Below, piece after piece: positions 49,126 to 61,560 of a DNA stretch of 64,000 nt. The translations under genes were made by a program, and so were the position numbers. This stretch comes from Vigna angularis (lineage: Eukaryota > Streptophyta > Magnoliopsida > Fabales > Fabaceae), in contig NC_068979.1 of the NCBI RefSeq assembly GCF_016808095.1, positions 26,269,460 to 26,333,459 on the forward strand, given 5' to 3'. Each line of letters opens with the position of its first letter. Position 1 is the first letter of the stretch. The notes under the pieces were generated by a model that was not told the DNA's origin, did no database searches, and saw nothing but the letters and a program-made list of their open reading frames with translations.

Positions 49126-50185
49126 TTATATATAATTTTTCACCCTTAATATCCAAATACTGTTATTTATTATCTTTGTCAAAAGTTATTTCCGCAACAT
49201 CTATTTCACTACTTCGACAATTGTCTCGTTACTCTTCGAGCAAGGAAACATGTTAATTTTATAGTTTTTTCAATTACTTTTTCAACTTATAGCTTGATTT
49301 ATCTTCTGAAAACTTTGTTTCGATTTACCTTCCTAGGAAGTGACTCTTTTTTTTTTTTCATTTTCAATTCATCTTTTTTCACACACACGCACAAATTGTC
49401 TTGATTGATTATCTCTTAACTCTTATTGTTATGAATGATAAAGCACGATGTGACTCATTTATCTTTCTATTTAAATGCTAAAATAAAAAATATTTTAAGA
49501 TATTACTACACAATAATATTATAATTTGAATTATTAATACTTACACATAAAATTTTAATTCTTAATTATAATAACTTTTAAATTATCTAATTAAATATAT
49601 TAATTAATTAAAATTTTGAAAAATATTTATATTTCTGTTTAACCACACATTTATTGTCCATACAAGTCATGGAATCTTGTTCAAAGAGATTAAATTTTCT
49701 AATTTATTAAATATAACTGTTATTAAGGTTAAGACACTAAATTGACAAATGGCAACCCACTCCTGTTTTGCTATTTTAACTGTCAAAAAGCCGATACAAG
49801 GCCATAGTCAATACCAATCAAACCAAACAGGCTAAATCCAATAACATAAAAAGTAATATAATAATATATAATATAATAAAAGATTGTACAATAAAAAACA
49901 AAAGAGAGAAAAGAAAACCATCAAAACCTCAGTGCCGACGCCAAGGAGTGTGTTGTTGGATGTTCAGATTCCAACATGATACCGCGTTCGCTCACTCTCA
50001 ACTTCAATTGATCAATCACCAAAATCAAATTCCTACACCACACCTTCTCTCTCCTTTGCAAAATCTGAATCAACAACATACAGCAAAACATGTCACTCAA
50101 CCACACCAACAACACTTCAGATCTACGATTCCAATCCCACAACACAAAAAATAAACAAAAACCGATTTCTCCAAGCGCCCTCAAA
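49126..50185. other. Intergenic and promoter region of the LRR gene
   Basis: The first 600 bp are AT-rich. From about 49920 the sequence is rich in CA and TC and likely forms the 5' UTR and core promoter of the LRR gene; TATATAATATAATAAAAG lies near 49866. Confidence 0.5.
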
Positions 50186-53100
50186 ATGGCGCCTTCACCC
50201 TTCGTCTTCTTTACCCTTCTGTCAATTCTCCACCTTTCGCACTGCAAGACCCTAAAGCGTGACGGTAACGTTAGCTACTTAACTCAGTCCCTTTACCCAT
50301 GTCGTTTTCTCTCAACTTTTCTCCAATTCGGTTAATTGGGTTGCCGAGTTTTGCTTTTTCCCGTCATGGGTCGGAGTCGTTTATGTCTTCCTCGAATTTT
50401 TTGCAGTTAAGGCTTTGAACGAGATCAAGGCTTCTCTTGGGTGGAGAGTGGTGTATGCGTGGGTCGGTGATGACCCTTGTGGTGATGGGGATCTTCCTCC
50501 TTGGTCTGGTGTCACGTGTTCCACTGTCGGTGATTATCGTGTCGTGACCGAGCTGTGAGCATCATTTATCTTTTCAATTGATTTAGAAAAATGCAAAAAA
50601 TGTCCCTTTTTTTTGGAATTGTTGAGATAAAGGTTTTTTATTTTTAAGTTCAGTTGTTGCTGACGAGATTTGAGGTTGTAAAGTTGGTGTAATTGGGATT
50701 TGGTATTTTTCAGTGAGGTGTATGCGGTGTCGATTGTCGGACCTTTTCCTACTGCTGTAACCAGCTTACTGGATCTTACACGGCTGTAAGTTTTTATTTT
50801 TTTCATTAATCTATGTTTCCTTTAATTTTGATCCTTTAACGGGTTGAGAAACATATGGTGTTGATTAACGCCTATGGTTGTGTTGGAGTTGAATGTTTGA
50901 AAGCCAAATATTGTGTTCTGTTTGTATGTTTTTCATATTTGTTTGCAGGATAGCGAGGAGTTTATTTGGTTGGTGTTTTTTAATTTGATGCAAAATAATA
51001 AAGAAATTAATTATAAATGGTTGATTGAGATTTATGGGTTGAGATAATGCATTTGCAGTTCATCTGCGTTTTGTTTTGCTTTGTTGCTTTTAATTACAAT
51101 TACTATATGTGTATCATTGAAATGCTTCCATTTTGATTCTCCCTTTGAAATTCTTATGAGTTGATGCACTGTGTACTTATGGCAGTGATCTTCACAATAA
51201 CAAGTTGACAGGGCCTATTCCTCCTCAAATTGGACGGTTGAGGCGTCTTAAAATACTGTATGAATTTTCTGATCCCTGTTCACTTTTTCTTTCTCTCTGC
51301 ATTTTTTGTTCTGATACTTATGTTTGACGCAGTACAATTATTTATACTAGATTTTTATGTTAACAACTAATGTTTATTTAGGAAGATTTTTCTTTTTACT
51401 GGGTTTTTATTTAAGCAGTGGTTGATCATCTATAACCATTATTCAAAGATGTTATATTGATTCATTTTTTACCTCTCTTTCCTTCCAGAAATTTGAGGTG
51501 GAACAAACTACAGGATGCAATTCCTCCAGAAATTGGTCAGCTCAAAAGTTTAACACATCTGTGAGTAACTCTTACCTTCCTAATGTCTTTGGGCTTGCTT
51601 GTCCCTTTTTCATCGTTGCTTTTATTTTATTTAGAATTGTAACTATAATGTCATATCTTTTTTCAGGTACCTAAGCTTCAACAATTTTAAGGGAGAAATT
51701 CCCAAGGAGCTAGCAAATCTGCCTGACCTTCGCTATCTTCATCTCCATGAAAACCGTTTAACCGGAAGAATACCACCAGAATTGGGCACTCTACAAAATC
51801 TTCGGCACTTGTAATAATCAAAGCATTTTAATTTAATAATATTCTAGTGCAGAGTACACTATTTATCGTACTTAATGTTTCCTAATACTGTTATACTTTA
51901 TAGGGATGCTGGTAACAATCATTTGGTGGGTACCTTAAGGGAACTCATTCGTATTGAAGGTTGCTTTCCAGCCCTACGCAATCTGTAAGTTAATGCTGGT
52001 GAATTAGTTTCCTCAATATATTATCATTTGGTTTTAAATAATATTGTCTAAATTTTAACGTTTTTTTTCTGGAACCAGATATCTAAACAATAATTATTTT
52101 ACTGGAGGAGTACCTGCACAACTTGCTAACTTAACCAGTCTTGAAATATTGTGAGTGCTGCTTTTCCTTTTATCCTTTAATACCACTTTTCATTCTTCCT
52201 CCTCCTTTGAGCATGTGTGTGAGAGAGAGAGAGACAGTATTGCTTTACAATAATTCTACCCTTTTTGCAAGATCTGTCTCTTATTTATGGAATTTCCATA
52301 ACATGATTATTGTATGTTGGAGGCAGGTACCTATCCTACAACAAAATGTCAGGAGTTATACCATCTAGCATTGCTCATATTCCTAAATTGACATACTTGT
52401 AAGTTTGTCTTTCTCTTGTTGATTGGAATCTTCATTAGAAGTGTTGTGCATTGAATAAGGTCTAAGTTGTTTTTGATTTTTCATGAAACTCTTGATTTCG
52501 TATTTTGTTGCTACTTATATATCTTTTAATTTTATTTTATAATATACTTATTCTTTAATGGGGAAGATTCCTCACCTTTTTTGGACAGATGTTAATGGAG
52601 AAGCTAGTCTTGGAATACCTTATTAGATTTAGTAGTTGAAATATTGTTATTTTGATTGGTGACTTTTAGGAGGTAGTGGATGATATGATTCAGAGAAAGA
52701 TTAACACTATGCGTATTCAAGAAACTAAATGGGTTGGAGAAAAAGGTACAGATCCAGACACTGCACGAGTTAAACTTTGGTGTACACTAGAAAGTTGGAG
52801 GTGATGACAAAATTGCTACTACTGGTGGAAAGTGGTGGAAGTAAAAAGAATCGGGACTAAATTTTACCTTAAAATTTACATTGGAGACTGATAATATTAT
52901 TAATTTTTGCTTATGCGCCACAAGTAGGATCATAACCACTTTTAAAAGAGAAATTTTGTAAATGTTTTGGATTAAAGTTTTCCTCAAGAGGAAAAGATTC
53001 TCGTAGGCAGGGATTTAAATAGATATGTTGTTAATTGGGCAAGATATGTTGATGAATTAAAAGGTTTTGGACCAAGTGATAAGAAATCTTGGTGGTGGAA

Positions 53101-54350
53101 CATAAGTGTTCGAGGAAAGAAATAAAAGAGTGTCTTAAGGATTTACACGAGTCCAATAATACTAAAAATTGGGCAAGATTTTGGAAACATAGAAATGAGG
53201 TAGTGAAAGTTGTGAATGAGGCACTATGCAAAGCGGTTGCAGAGTTTTAGCTTGATATTGGGACAAAGAATAAATAAAGAGCATATATATAATAAGCTTG
53301 CCAGAAGTAGGTAAAAGAAATCAAGAATTTTGGACCAAGATTTATTAAAGATCAAGAGAATTTCTAAGTTACTGCTACAGATCACGATATCAAAGAAATA
53401 TGGGATAGCTATGTCCAAAGTTTTTCAATGCTAGATAAGGATTTATATTTAGCATGGAAGAATTAGAAAATTAACTGTTCGAACAAATTTGACTTATTGT
53501 GTAGAATTTTAGTTATTGAAGTAAAAGAAGCCTGTAAGAAGATGGATAATAGTAAAGTTTATTAGTTTATATAATTTGGTTGTTCACTGAGTTCAAGAGC
53601 ATCATGTGATCTACATAGCTAACTTCACCTGCTGGGATAAAGTTATTGTTGCTGTTCTATTGGTTTACCGACAAAAAGAGTTTTTTGTATTGTAACCGGA
53701 TATATCACAAAATTCAATGGCTGGGCTATTTTTAAACATACGAGTATATAAGTCATATAGAAATTGATGTGATTGTATGTTTACCCTTTTTGATTTTGAG
53801 ACTTATAAACCTTGTCCTTTAGGCATTGAGTTCTCTAAATGCAATTTAAGAACTAGAAACACATGCTTTACTTGCTTTCATTTATTTATTCTCGCTGGAA
53901 AACTATGGTCTTTAATATGCTGCTGTGAGCTTCAATACTACAAACACTTGGCTCAGAATTCTAATTTTCTGTAGAAAATGGAAATTTGAACTTTCCTTTC
54001 CTTTCCATTTTGTCAGTAAGATTGATAAATATGTTCTCAGATACTTCCATGAAACTCAATTGTCATCTTTGTGAAGTTTTTAACAATTTCAAGATTTTTT
54101 TCTCTATTTCAGGTACTTGGATCACAATCAGTTTTCAGGGAGAATTCCCGATCCCTTTTATAAGCATCTATTTTTGAAAGAAATGTGAGTTTCCAATAAA
54201 GTTGTGCAGATCACATTATATTGTTCTAAGAACTGAGAAATTTTATATGCTCTTGGCAGGTACCTCGAAGGAAATGCATTCCGGCCTGGTGTCAACCCCA
54301 TTGGTTTTCATAAAGTGCTTGAAGTTTCTGATTCAGACTTCCTTGCTTAA
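50186..54350 (+). CDS. Secreted leucine-rich repeat protein, 11 exons
   Basis: Exons: 50186-50264, 50407-50554, 50714-50785, 51186-51257, 51489-51560, 51667-51810, 51904-51984, 52079-52150, 52327-52398, 54113-54184 and 54260-54350; total 324 residues. A signal peptide (MAPSPFVFF...LSHC, about 1-20) is followed by an LRR N-cap (VKALNEIKASLGW...DDPCGDGDLPPWSGVTC) and about ten plant-type LRRs such as LDLHNNKLTGPIPPQIGRL and LYLDHNQFSGRIPDPFYKH. The protein ends FHKVLEVSDSDFLA. There is no membrane segment or kinase, so it is probably extracellular or wall-associated. Such short LRR proteins resemble receptor-like co-receptors or polygalacturonase-inhibitor-like proteins, but the ligand is unknown. 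All internal introns are phase 2 and most exons are 72 bp. Intron 9 is 1.7 kb and holds a LINE relic. Confidence 0.92.
52660..53560 (+). pseudogene. LINE endonuclease relic in intron 9 of the LRR gene
   Basis: A heavily broken translation reads MIQRKINTMRIQETKWVGEK near 52690, then a segment with EEKILVGRDLNRYV near 52995, WWNIS near 53092, LKDLHESNNTKNWARFWKHR near 53130 and DIKEIWDSYVQSF near 53385. This follows the order of plant LINE ORF2 endonucleases and linker (LQETKW, GDFNGH, WWNEEV, ...I..W..YF). It is in the same orientation as the host gene, lacks the reverse transcriptase core, and cannot be functional. Confidence 0.7.
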
Positions 54351-55168
54351 TAAAAGCTCTAAATATTTATAATTTTTCAGGAACTGTACTTGTATAATTA
54401 TTGAAAAAATCTTGTTCCTCTAATTACCTCAATGAAATACCCACATAGGTAATTCAATTTTGTCTAATCTGTCTTGTGGTAATAAACAGTCTTTTTTAGT
54501 TTACTATTTAAGAGCTTTCCACGTTTCCAACAAGTTGTAATATATAGTCATGAACTCTTGTTATCAGCTTCAAAATTGAAGAATGATATTGCATATTTTT
54601 TCAGTAAAAGAATATTACTGAATCCCTGTTGGACTCTAATGAGAGCATTTGCTTCATTTTGGCATATACTCAGAACAGGAAAGTATAGTCTGGATTAAGC
54701 TGCCTAAGCTTAAAAATATCATTATGTATTAACCTAATGTAATAATTTTTTTTCTGATTGCATAATTTTATTAAGTTATCTAAACATATTCAAAACCTAA
54801 AGTTTTTTTTTAAAGAAAAACTAATCTGAAACAAAGTTTAAAAGAACATTTTAAAGATTGTTTTGATAAATTTCTAATGTGATTTGTTTTTGGTAGAAAT
54901 TAAAATTTAAGTTATAGGACCAAAAATGGGTATTATATTGAATTTAACTACATAAGTGTAATGGATCTATAAATTTCACAAATGAATTTACTTCTTTTTC
55001 TTTAGTCTAATGAGTATTTCAATTTCAAAATTCAACTCCAACATCCCTGTTCCCTGAGTTAAACGACCAGACTTAGAAGTTGTTGATGGAACACTATACT
55101 TGATGTTCCAAATAAGTCATCCAGCTAAAGGAAATGGTCGAAATTATTTAATTTATAATCTAATGATT
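54351..55168. other. Tail-to-tail gap between LRR and PPR genes
   Basis: Holds the 3' ends of both convergent genes; AATAAA-like signals occur soon after the LRR stop (54348). No other gene. Confidence 0.6.
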
Positions 55169-56722
55169 CTAATCTAACTGCAGATGCATTTTCTCCAAAA
55201 CTGAGTGTATTTCTTTCATCATTGGATGCGTTTCTTCGCCAGCAATGAACTCACTCACAACCCCACCAATCTCCACAGAGCTACTCCCTGGTACCTTGTC
55301 CACCCTTTTGTTTCTCATCATATCCCTCACCCTTCTCGCGTCACTGTGCTTCCCAGATGCTGAATATACATTAGAAAGCAAAACATAGACCCCACTATGA
55401 TTCTGCAACCGTAGGAGTCTTTCGGCTGCACGTTCGGCTAGTTGGGCTTGTCCATGGTTGCAGCATGCACTCAGAAAGGCTCTCCAAGCCAATGTCTCTT
55501 CTGAGACATTCCCTGAGCTGCTTATTCTTCTCAACATAACCATAGCTTCTTCAAAATGCCCGGCTCTGCTTAACAAGTCAACTAGACAACTATAATGTTC
55601 ACTCTTGGGCTCGATTTTGTACACACTACACATCTTATATAGCAACTGCAAACCTTCATGTGCCATTCCTGAATAACTACAAGCCGTGAAAACTGCAATG
55701 AACGTTATGTCATCCGGCTTTATACCAGCCTTTTCCATATCTGAAAACAGCTTGAGTGCACTTGCTCCATCTCCATGAATAGCCATGCCAGAAATCATGG
55801 CATTCCAACACACAATGTCTCTCTGCGGCATCAAATCGAACAATCTTTTAGCCAAGTCCAAATTCCCACATTTGGCATACATGTCTAACAAACTAGTACT
55901 TAAACGAATGCTCAATGGCAACGCTGCTCGTTTCAGGTATCTATGAATCCAAATGCCAATATCCAAAGCCCCCAAATGAGCACAAGCAGAAAGAATGCTC
56001 ACACATATAGATTCATCGGGCACCACTTCAGTCAACTGCAACAAACGAAATAAATAAAGTCCTTCCTTGAAGCAACTATTTTGCACATACCCAGAAATCA
56101 TGGCACCCCAAATTCCCCTATCTTTCTCAGGTGCTTCATAAAAGAACAACCTAGCTGAATCCACATCACCCACCTTTGCATACCCCGAAATCATCACACT
56201 CCAAGACACTGCACTCAACCTAGGAATTTCATCAAACACGTACCGGGCAGCTACAACATCCCCACACACAGAATACATTGCCATCAAACTATTACCCACA
56301 AAAATATCATATACAAGACCCGATTTTGAACTGTACCCATGAACCATTTGTCCCAAAGAACAACTATGAAGGGCTGCACAGGCCTTCAAGACATAAGGGA
56401 TGGTGTAGTTGTCTGGGCACAGACCACTTTGCAGCATCTTGGTGAAGACATGAAGGGAGGCATAGAACTTGGCTTTGAGGAGGAAAGTTTTGATGAGAGT
56501 GTTACATATGCAAAGAGTGGGGTGGTGAATGAGTTGGAAGAGTCTGCATGCATAGATGAGGCTTCCCTGATGAGGATGGGAGCAAAAAGCCAAAAGCCTG
56601 CTTAGGGCAAAGGTGTTGGTGTGAAGACCAGTGGTGAATACCTGTGCATGAGCCTGCTTGAGATGCTTCATGTTCTTGCATTTCTCCAATAGTACTAAGC
56701 ATCTCTTGCTGCAACTTGACAT
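55169..56722 (-). CDS. PLS-class pentatricopeptide repeat protein (E/E+ subgroup)
   Basis: An intronless frame of 517 residues, typical of PLS-class PPR genes. About ten PPR motifs are seen, including NTLIKTFLLKAKFYASLHVF, SWSVMISGYAKVGDVDSARL, LLDMYAKCGNLDLAKRLFD and WNAMISGMAIHGDGASALKL. The E motif (LAWRAFLSACCNHGQAQLAE...) and an E+ segment (GSSSVEIGGVVSEFIAGEET) follow. The protein ends MHLQLD, with no DYW deaminase domain. Members bind specific organellar RNAs and, with a DYW partner in trans, often direct C-to-U editing in mitochondria or plastids (family knowledge). The RNA target is not predictable by eye here. The start MSSCSKRCLVLLEKCKNM gives a plausible short N-terminus; a targeting peptide is not obvious. 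Confidence 0.93.
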   Translation of the reverse strand: MSSCSKRCLVLLEKCKNMKHLKQAHAQVFTTGLHTNTFALSRLLAFCSHPHQGSLIYACRLFQLIHHPTLCICNTLIKTFLLKAKFYASLHVFTKMLQSGLCPDNYTIPYVLKACAALHSCSLGQMVHGYSSKSGLVYDIFVGNSLMAMYSVCGDVVAARYVFDEIPRLSAVSWSVMISGYAKVGDVDSARLFFYEAPEKDRGIWGAMISGYVQNSCFKEGLYLFRLLQLTEVVPDESICVSILSACAHLGALDIGIWIHRYLKRAALPLSIRLSTSLLDMYAKCGNLDLAKRLFDLMPQRDIVCWNAMISGMAIHGDGASALKLFSDMEKAGIKPDDITFIAVFTACSYSGMAHEGLQLLYKMCSVYKIEPKSEHYSCLVDLLSRAGHFEEAMVMLRRISSSGNVSEETLAWRAFLSACCNHGQAQLAERAAERLLRLQNHSGVYVLLSNVYSASGKHSDARRVRDMMRNKRVDKVPGSSSVEIGGVVSEFIAGEETHPMMKEIHSVLEKMHLQLD

Positions 56723-58481
56723 GTGACGGTGAAACTAATTTGATTCACTGCATCTCAATTTCAGGGAAAATAAAAATTGGATAAAGCAATGGAACCAGAA
56801 GGATCAGGTTCCATTCTTATTTTGCAAATCATACAAAGGATCAATTTTCTCAAGCCTTCTATCTCTGTTCACTCTGTCATCTGACACTTGATTAAATGAT
56901 AGTTTGTTAATCTATTTGAAAACAATATACTATTATTTAAGCAATAGTTGTTGAAGAGAGGAAATAATTATGTTCAAGAGAAACATGTTAACTTTTAGAG
57001 AGAAATTGTATTTTAGCTCATTTCACAACTTCTTAAATTACACTCTTATACTTTTTTTTTAAAATTTTAATATATAAAATTCATATTTTTATATTTTAAC
57101 AAAATAACACTTAAATTTCTATTTTATTTAAAAGTAATATATGAACTATACATTAAATAAATAATGACAATGGAGTTAAAGTTTTGAAGTGTCACATTCT
57201 ATTTTAATAGTATAATAAAATACAGTATTTCATAAATTATAGAACAATTAAATAAAACTAAAGCTTTCATAAAAACAACATCTAGTGATAAAACAATTTA
57301 TCATAATAGAATAACATTATATTATATATTACACTTCCGATAATATAAACATTATATCCTAATCATCATACAACAAACTTATACTTGATTATCAGGATAT
57401 AATACACAAAATTAGTCCGTTATCACTCGTTTTAGGTCAAGGTAAAACCTCTAGATTAGAACTTCTGACTACTATCATCACATGTCTCACCTCTTTCTAT
57501 TTGAGAATTAATTATCATTAGAGTGTCAAAAGATGAACTCCAAGACTGGGTTTTCTATATTCATACTCAGAACACTTTGAAACTTCTAATAAAATATTTA
57601 TTTTTGAAACTCATTTTCATCTTTCATTTCATTATATAATTAAACAAACCACTTCCTATGATCATGACCCTAGACTTTGATTCCTCATCACTAATTCTAC
57701 GATACCGCTTATTGGATTGTTACAATTATTCCTATACTTATCCATTTTTATTAATGAAAATTAGAAAACATTTATACTTTAGGCATACATTCAAATTTTG
57801 ATATGCATGTGCCTAAAATAGATGTTAATTAAATTTATTGAAATCAACATATTTCTATTACTATTAGTACTTAATCATAAAATTATTGTATTATCAACCA
57901 ATTGTATTAATTAATTTAGGATATTTAAATCATGAATGACAAATAACTAAATAATAATGAGTACAACAATTATTTGTTTGTTTAAATTAAGATTTTTTCT
58001 AAGAAAATGATATAATCTTGTCACATGATGATATAACCTCCATTTTATAATAATATATTGTAATAGAGCTTTACACATAATATTGACCAAATTATAAAAA
58101 TATTATATATAACCTCATAATTAGATGTTGAACTAAGTAATTACGTGATCAACACAAATGATATAACACGATCATTTAATTAATTTTCTCGTACATTATT
58201 TTCTTTCTTTCATTTTCTCTCTAGTGCAAAAATAAGACGAAGTTATATATATATATATATATATATATTTATAATTTGAAATATCTGTTTATGGCAATAA
58301 AGAGAATGGATAAGGTGAATTCCAAAAAAAAACTGATAGAAATGAAAGAAACATAAAGAAATTAATTTTAAAACTAGGAAAAAGAAACCCTAGTAGATAC
58401 TAAATTTAAAGGGACTAAGATCCTAGGAAAAACCTAAATTTAAAGGGACTAAGATCCTATGAACAAGTATGTGCATGCTAC
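56723..58481. other. Intergenic between PPR and GH79 genes
   Basis: AT-rich, with a short (TA)n run at 58245-58267. A direct repeat of AATTTAAAGGGACTAAGATC, followed by CTA, occurs at 58406 and 58438, close to the GH79 stop. No gene. Confidence 0.5.
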
Positions 58482-59592
58482 TTAACTACATGCTGGTGCA
58501 TGGAAACTCTTGCTATACACAAAAACAATGGAATGAGGCTTCACTTTGACTGTGGAAGATGGATCAACCAGCTTTGGATTCATCTCTGGGATGTCTAAAG
58601 ACTGTGTGAGCTTTAGTGGAGTTCCATTCAACAGCACCACCTCACTTTGAATGTTGCCATCTTTTGGAGTCAAATGGTACTCTTCCCTCATTGCGTCTGA
58701 TGATCCTACTTCTTTATCTGTGTTCATGTCATTCACCAGGGATACTCTGAAAGTTGTGGAATTGGACATGTTTATGAGCAGCACTGTGATGCCATGCTGA
58801 AAAAATCAACCACAAGAAACCAAGGTCAACAACAAATGTCATTCAGTAACAGGATATACAAACTTTTTGCTTTCAATTTGTTACTGTTTTCTGTCAACCA
58901 TTACCCCTTTCTTTGAACAATGACCATATACACGCAAAAATGAAGATCCTTCATGAGAAACAGAAAGCACATTTCTTCCCATAAGCCGATGCCACAAAAG
59001 TGCTCTGAACAAAACAAAAAGAGACAATCAAACTTTTATACCTTGATCATTATATTATTCTGCATGATTAGTTTAAAATCTTGATCATTATATGATGAAT
59101 TACCCATAATAATCTGGGTTAGGAATGAAGGTTGTGGTGTTTAGCATAGCGTAGTTTCCTCCAATTAGTGCTTGTCTGCAATAAACCTTGTGGTTGAAGG
59201 CTGCTGTCATGCCAAGCTGGTCCAAGTACCTAGTTATTCATTCAAAACACATTGATTTAACATGTCGATGAAAAAAACAAAGAAGAAAAGAACAGAATTG
59301 GTTGACATTAGACAGACCAAAAGCCATCAACAAAAGTATTTGACACATCTTTGCCACCACTGTTATAAGCTCCACCAGATTCCCCAACCCATGCTCCTGC
59401 CCTTGGAGTGAATACATTGACTGATTCTGAAACATCTTTGAATGTTTGAGCAACTTTGCTCAAATAATATGGGTCTTGAATCTTGTTAATGAGATCCTTG
59501 TCATTACCTTCGTTAGATTGATGGTTAGTTAGAAAACAATCACAAAAGAAATCTATGTATATATTATTATTAGACAAGACTAGATAGGAGAA

Positions 59593-59666
<74 letters not shown>

Positions 59667-60829
59667 CCAGGACCAAGGTTGTAAATGTGGTGGGTCACTC
59701 CATCAACCACACCATGTCCAACATTCTCTAAGAAGCTATCAAACCATTCCTTACTGTAGAAACCTGCAGGGCCAAGCACCTTTGGCCTTGTATTGGCATT
59801 TTGGTATAGCATATTAACTAAATTTCTGAGTTGAGTGATGTCTTTAGCATATTGAACACTGTCTATTTTGGCAGCTACCCCACCAGAGCATAACTCATTT
59901 CCTGATAAGCACCATGATAATGAATCAAAGAAAATATTAAAATAACTTATGGACCAATTTTGTATGTAATTCAAAGCTGCCATTGCAAAGGTTTTAGCTA
60001 CCTAATTCATATGAATCTATTTTGTATCCTTTTGAAATTGAGTACTCCATGAGACTTAAGGCATTTGTTGGGTCCCAGTCTCCTACCCAGTTTTCCTTGT
60101 CCTCCTTAGAATTTTCCTTTCCAATCAGGGCATTCAACCCGAAAGTGAATTTCGCTCTGAAAAAGAGAAAAACAACATGTGAGATTACTCAGTAACATGC
60201 ATAATGAAATTGAGAAAAAGGGTGTTAAATTAATACCCAGTTTTGTTAAGAAATTCATTAACTTCATCCCATCTCTTTCTGGGAAGGCATCCTTTGCTGA
60301 AACCAAAGAGACCATCACTTTGCTTTTCCATAACGGGGCATTTCTCTTGTTCTCCGAATTGGTATACAATCTGATCTTCCAGTGAACCTCCTAATCTGAT
60401 CCTTAGGGGATTAAAAGCTGCCAAAGTTTACAAGAATTAGAAATGATAAGTAATACTTTGAGTCAAGAAAAAGAAACATACGTACCCTTAACGGCATTTA
60501 TCAGAATGCTGTTATACAAGTCCTGCAGAAGGTGAAAACACAAAACATAGATTCATTGGTAAGATGATGAAAATATGAATGATGGTAAATAGTAAATATC
60601 AAAGGAAATGCACAAACACCAGATTCATAATTCCTGCTTCTCCCCAGGGACATTGATCGTAGTCACACTTGTTTGGTGGCCACCAATCTAAAGTTGCACA
60701 GATAAAATTTTCATCTGTGGTAGCAATGTGTGTCACCCCTTTCACTCTAACATTTACATCTTCAGCCGAAGACACGGAAAATAACAAGAGCAGAATACAA
60801 CATATGCTTGTTTTCATTTTCATTGTCAA
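58482..60829 (-). CDS. Heparanase-like glycoside hydrolase, family GH79
   Basis: Nine exons (transcript order): 60620-60829, 60486-60522, 60237-60417, 60002-60156, 59668-59901, 59318-59507, 59104-59229, 58905-59004 and 58482-58796; 515 residues. A signal peptide (KTSICCILLLLFSVSSA, about 6-22) leads into a GH79 barrel: TLDWWPPNKCDYDQCPWG, LRIRLGGSLEDQIVY, YELGNELCSGG, HHIYNLGPG and WVGESGGAYNSGG. By family pattern Glu197 (GNE) is the acid/base and Glu315 (GES) the nucleophile. Plant members are secreted glucuronidases thought to trim arabinogalactan-protein glycans. A C-terminal beta domain (LINMSNSTTFRVSL...) follows. Length is close to that of Arabidopsis heparanase-like proteins (about 540). 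A 65-bp (TA)n tract sits in intron 5. Three in-frame ATGs open the frame; the first is used. Confidence 0.93.
59597..59661. repeat. (TA)n microsatellite in GH79 intron 5
   Basis: About 65 bp of TA dinucleotides beginning six bases inside the donor (CCTG followed by GTATGTATAT), so its length changes the donor-proximal intron. Confidence 0.9.
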
Positions 60830-60892
60830 CTCAGAATTGAGTTACGGAACAGAGGCACTTCTTCGAGTATGACAATGAAATGTGACTGAAAT

Positions 60893-60901
60893 TTATATAA
60901 G
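60893..60901 (-). promoter_or_regulatory. TATA box of the GH79 gene
   Basis: On the minus strand CTTATATAAATT lies about 65-70 bp upstream of the start codon at 60829. Confidence 0.65.
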
Positions 60902-60911
60902 AACGTACTCT

Positions 60912-61065
60912 ATAATTTTTTCTGTTTAGATTTTTAGATTTTTACTTTTAAGATTTACACTGTTGGTTCTGTTTCTTACTGTTTGTTTATAATTTTTTCT
61001 GTTTAGATTTTTAGATTTTTACTTTTAAGATTTACACTGTTGGTTCTGTTTCTTACTGTTTGTTT
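60912..61065 (-). repeat. Perfect 77-bp tandem duplication in the GH79 promoter
   Basis: Units 60912-60988 and 60989-61065 are identical (start ATAATTTTTTCTGTTTAGAT, end TTACTGTTTGTTT). They lie immediately upstream of the TATA box. Confidence 0.95.
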
Positions 61066-61560
61066 CTACCGAACAACTTTTAAGATAAACTCAATGTCAG
61101 GATTCTACTTCGATTTTCATTGCTCTTTGTATTTACAAATTAAATCCTTCTATTTTTTAAATCAACAATAACTGTTGTTTTTCATATAAAACGCTTATCA
61201 AAATAATAATTATAAGACAATGAATCTGAAATATTAAATAACAATAGCTGAACACAACATATATTTGTTTTCGTTTTCATTTTAAGATTTTCTTCTGTTT
61301 TGAGTAACAACATTTTAACATTGGTTATGCTGTTTCTTATTGTTTAGTCAGAACAACTTTTAACATAAATTCCACCAAGTAGTAGTCACAATTTTGCTCT
61401 GATTTTTATTACTCTTGTTATTTTATAAATTAAATCCTTCTATTTTTAAATTAAATAAATATAATCATTTCATTGTTTTTTTCATCTAAAACCTTTATAG
61501 AAAATAATTAAGTAATTAAGAGATAATTAATGAATCTGAAGTAATATTAAATAATTTGAA
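61066..61560. repeat. Larger diverged duplication upstream of GH79
   Basis: The order GAACAACTTTTAA, AATTAAATCCTTCTATTTTT, TTCATATAAAACGCTTAT and CAATGAATCTGAA (61073-61245) recurs in diverged form as GAACAACTTTTAACATAA to AATGAATCTGAAGTAATATT (61350-61555). Near 61250-61290, ACAACATATATTTGTTTTCG also echoes the exon 1 start (60795-60825). So the promoter and start of the gene appear duplicated with a period of roughly 300-450 bp. Confidence 0.65.

Noticed and set aside
49921..50247. 108-codon frame antisense to the LRR first exon
   Set aside because: Overlaps the 5' UTR and first exon of a well-supported gene and has no motif.
56339..56605. 88-codon plus-strand frame within the PPR gene
   Set aside because: Antisense shadow of the intact 517-residue PPR frame.
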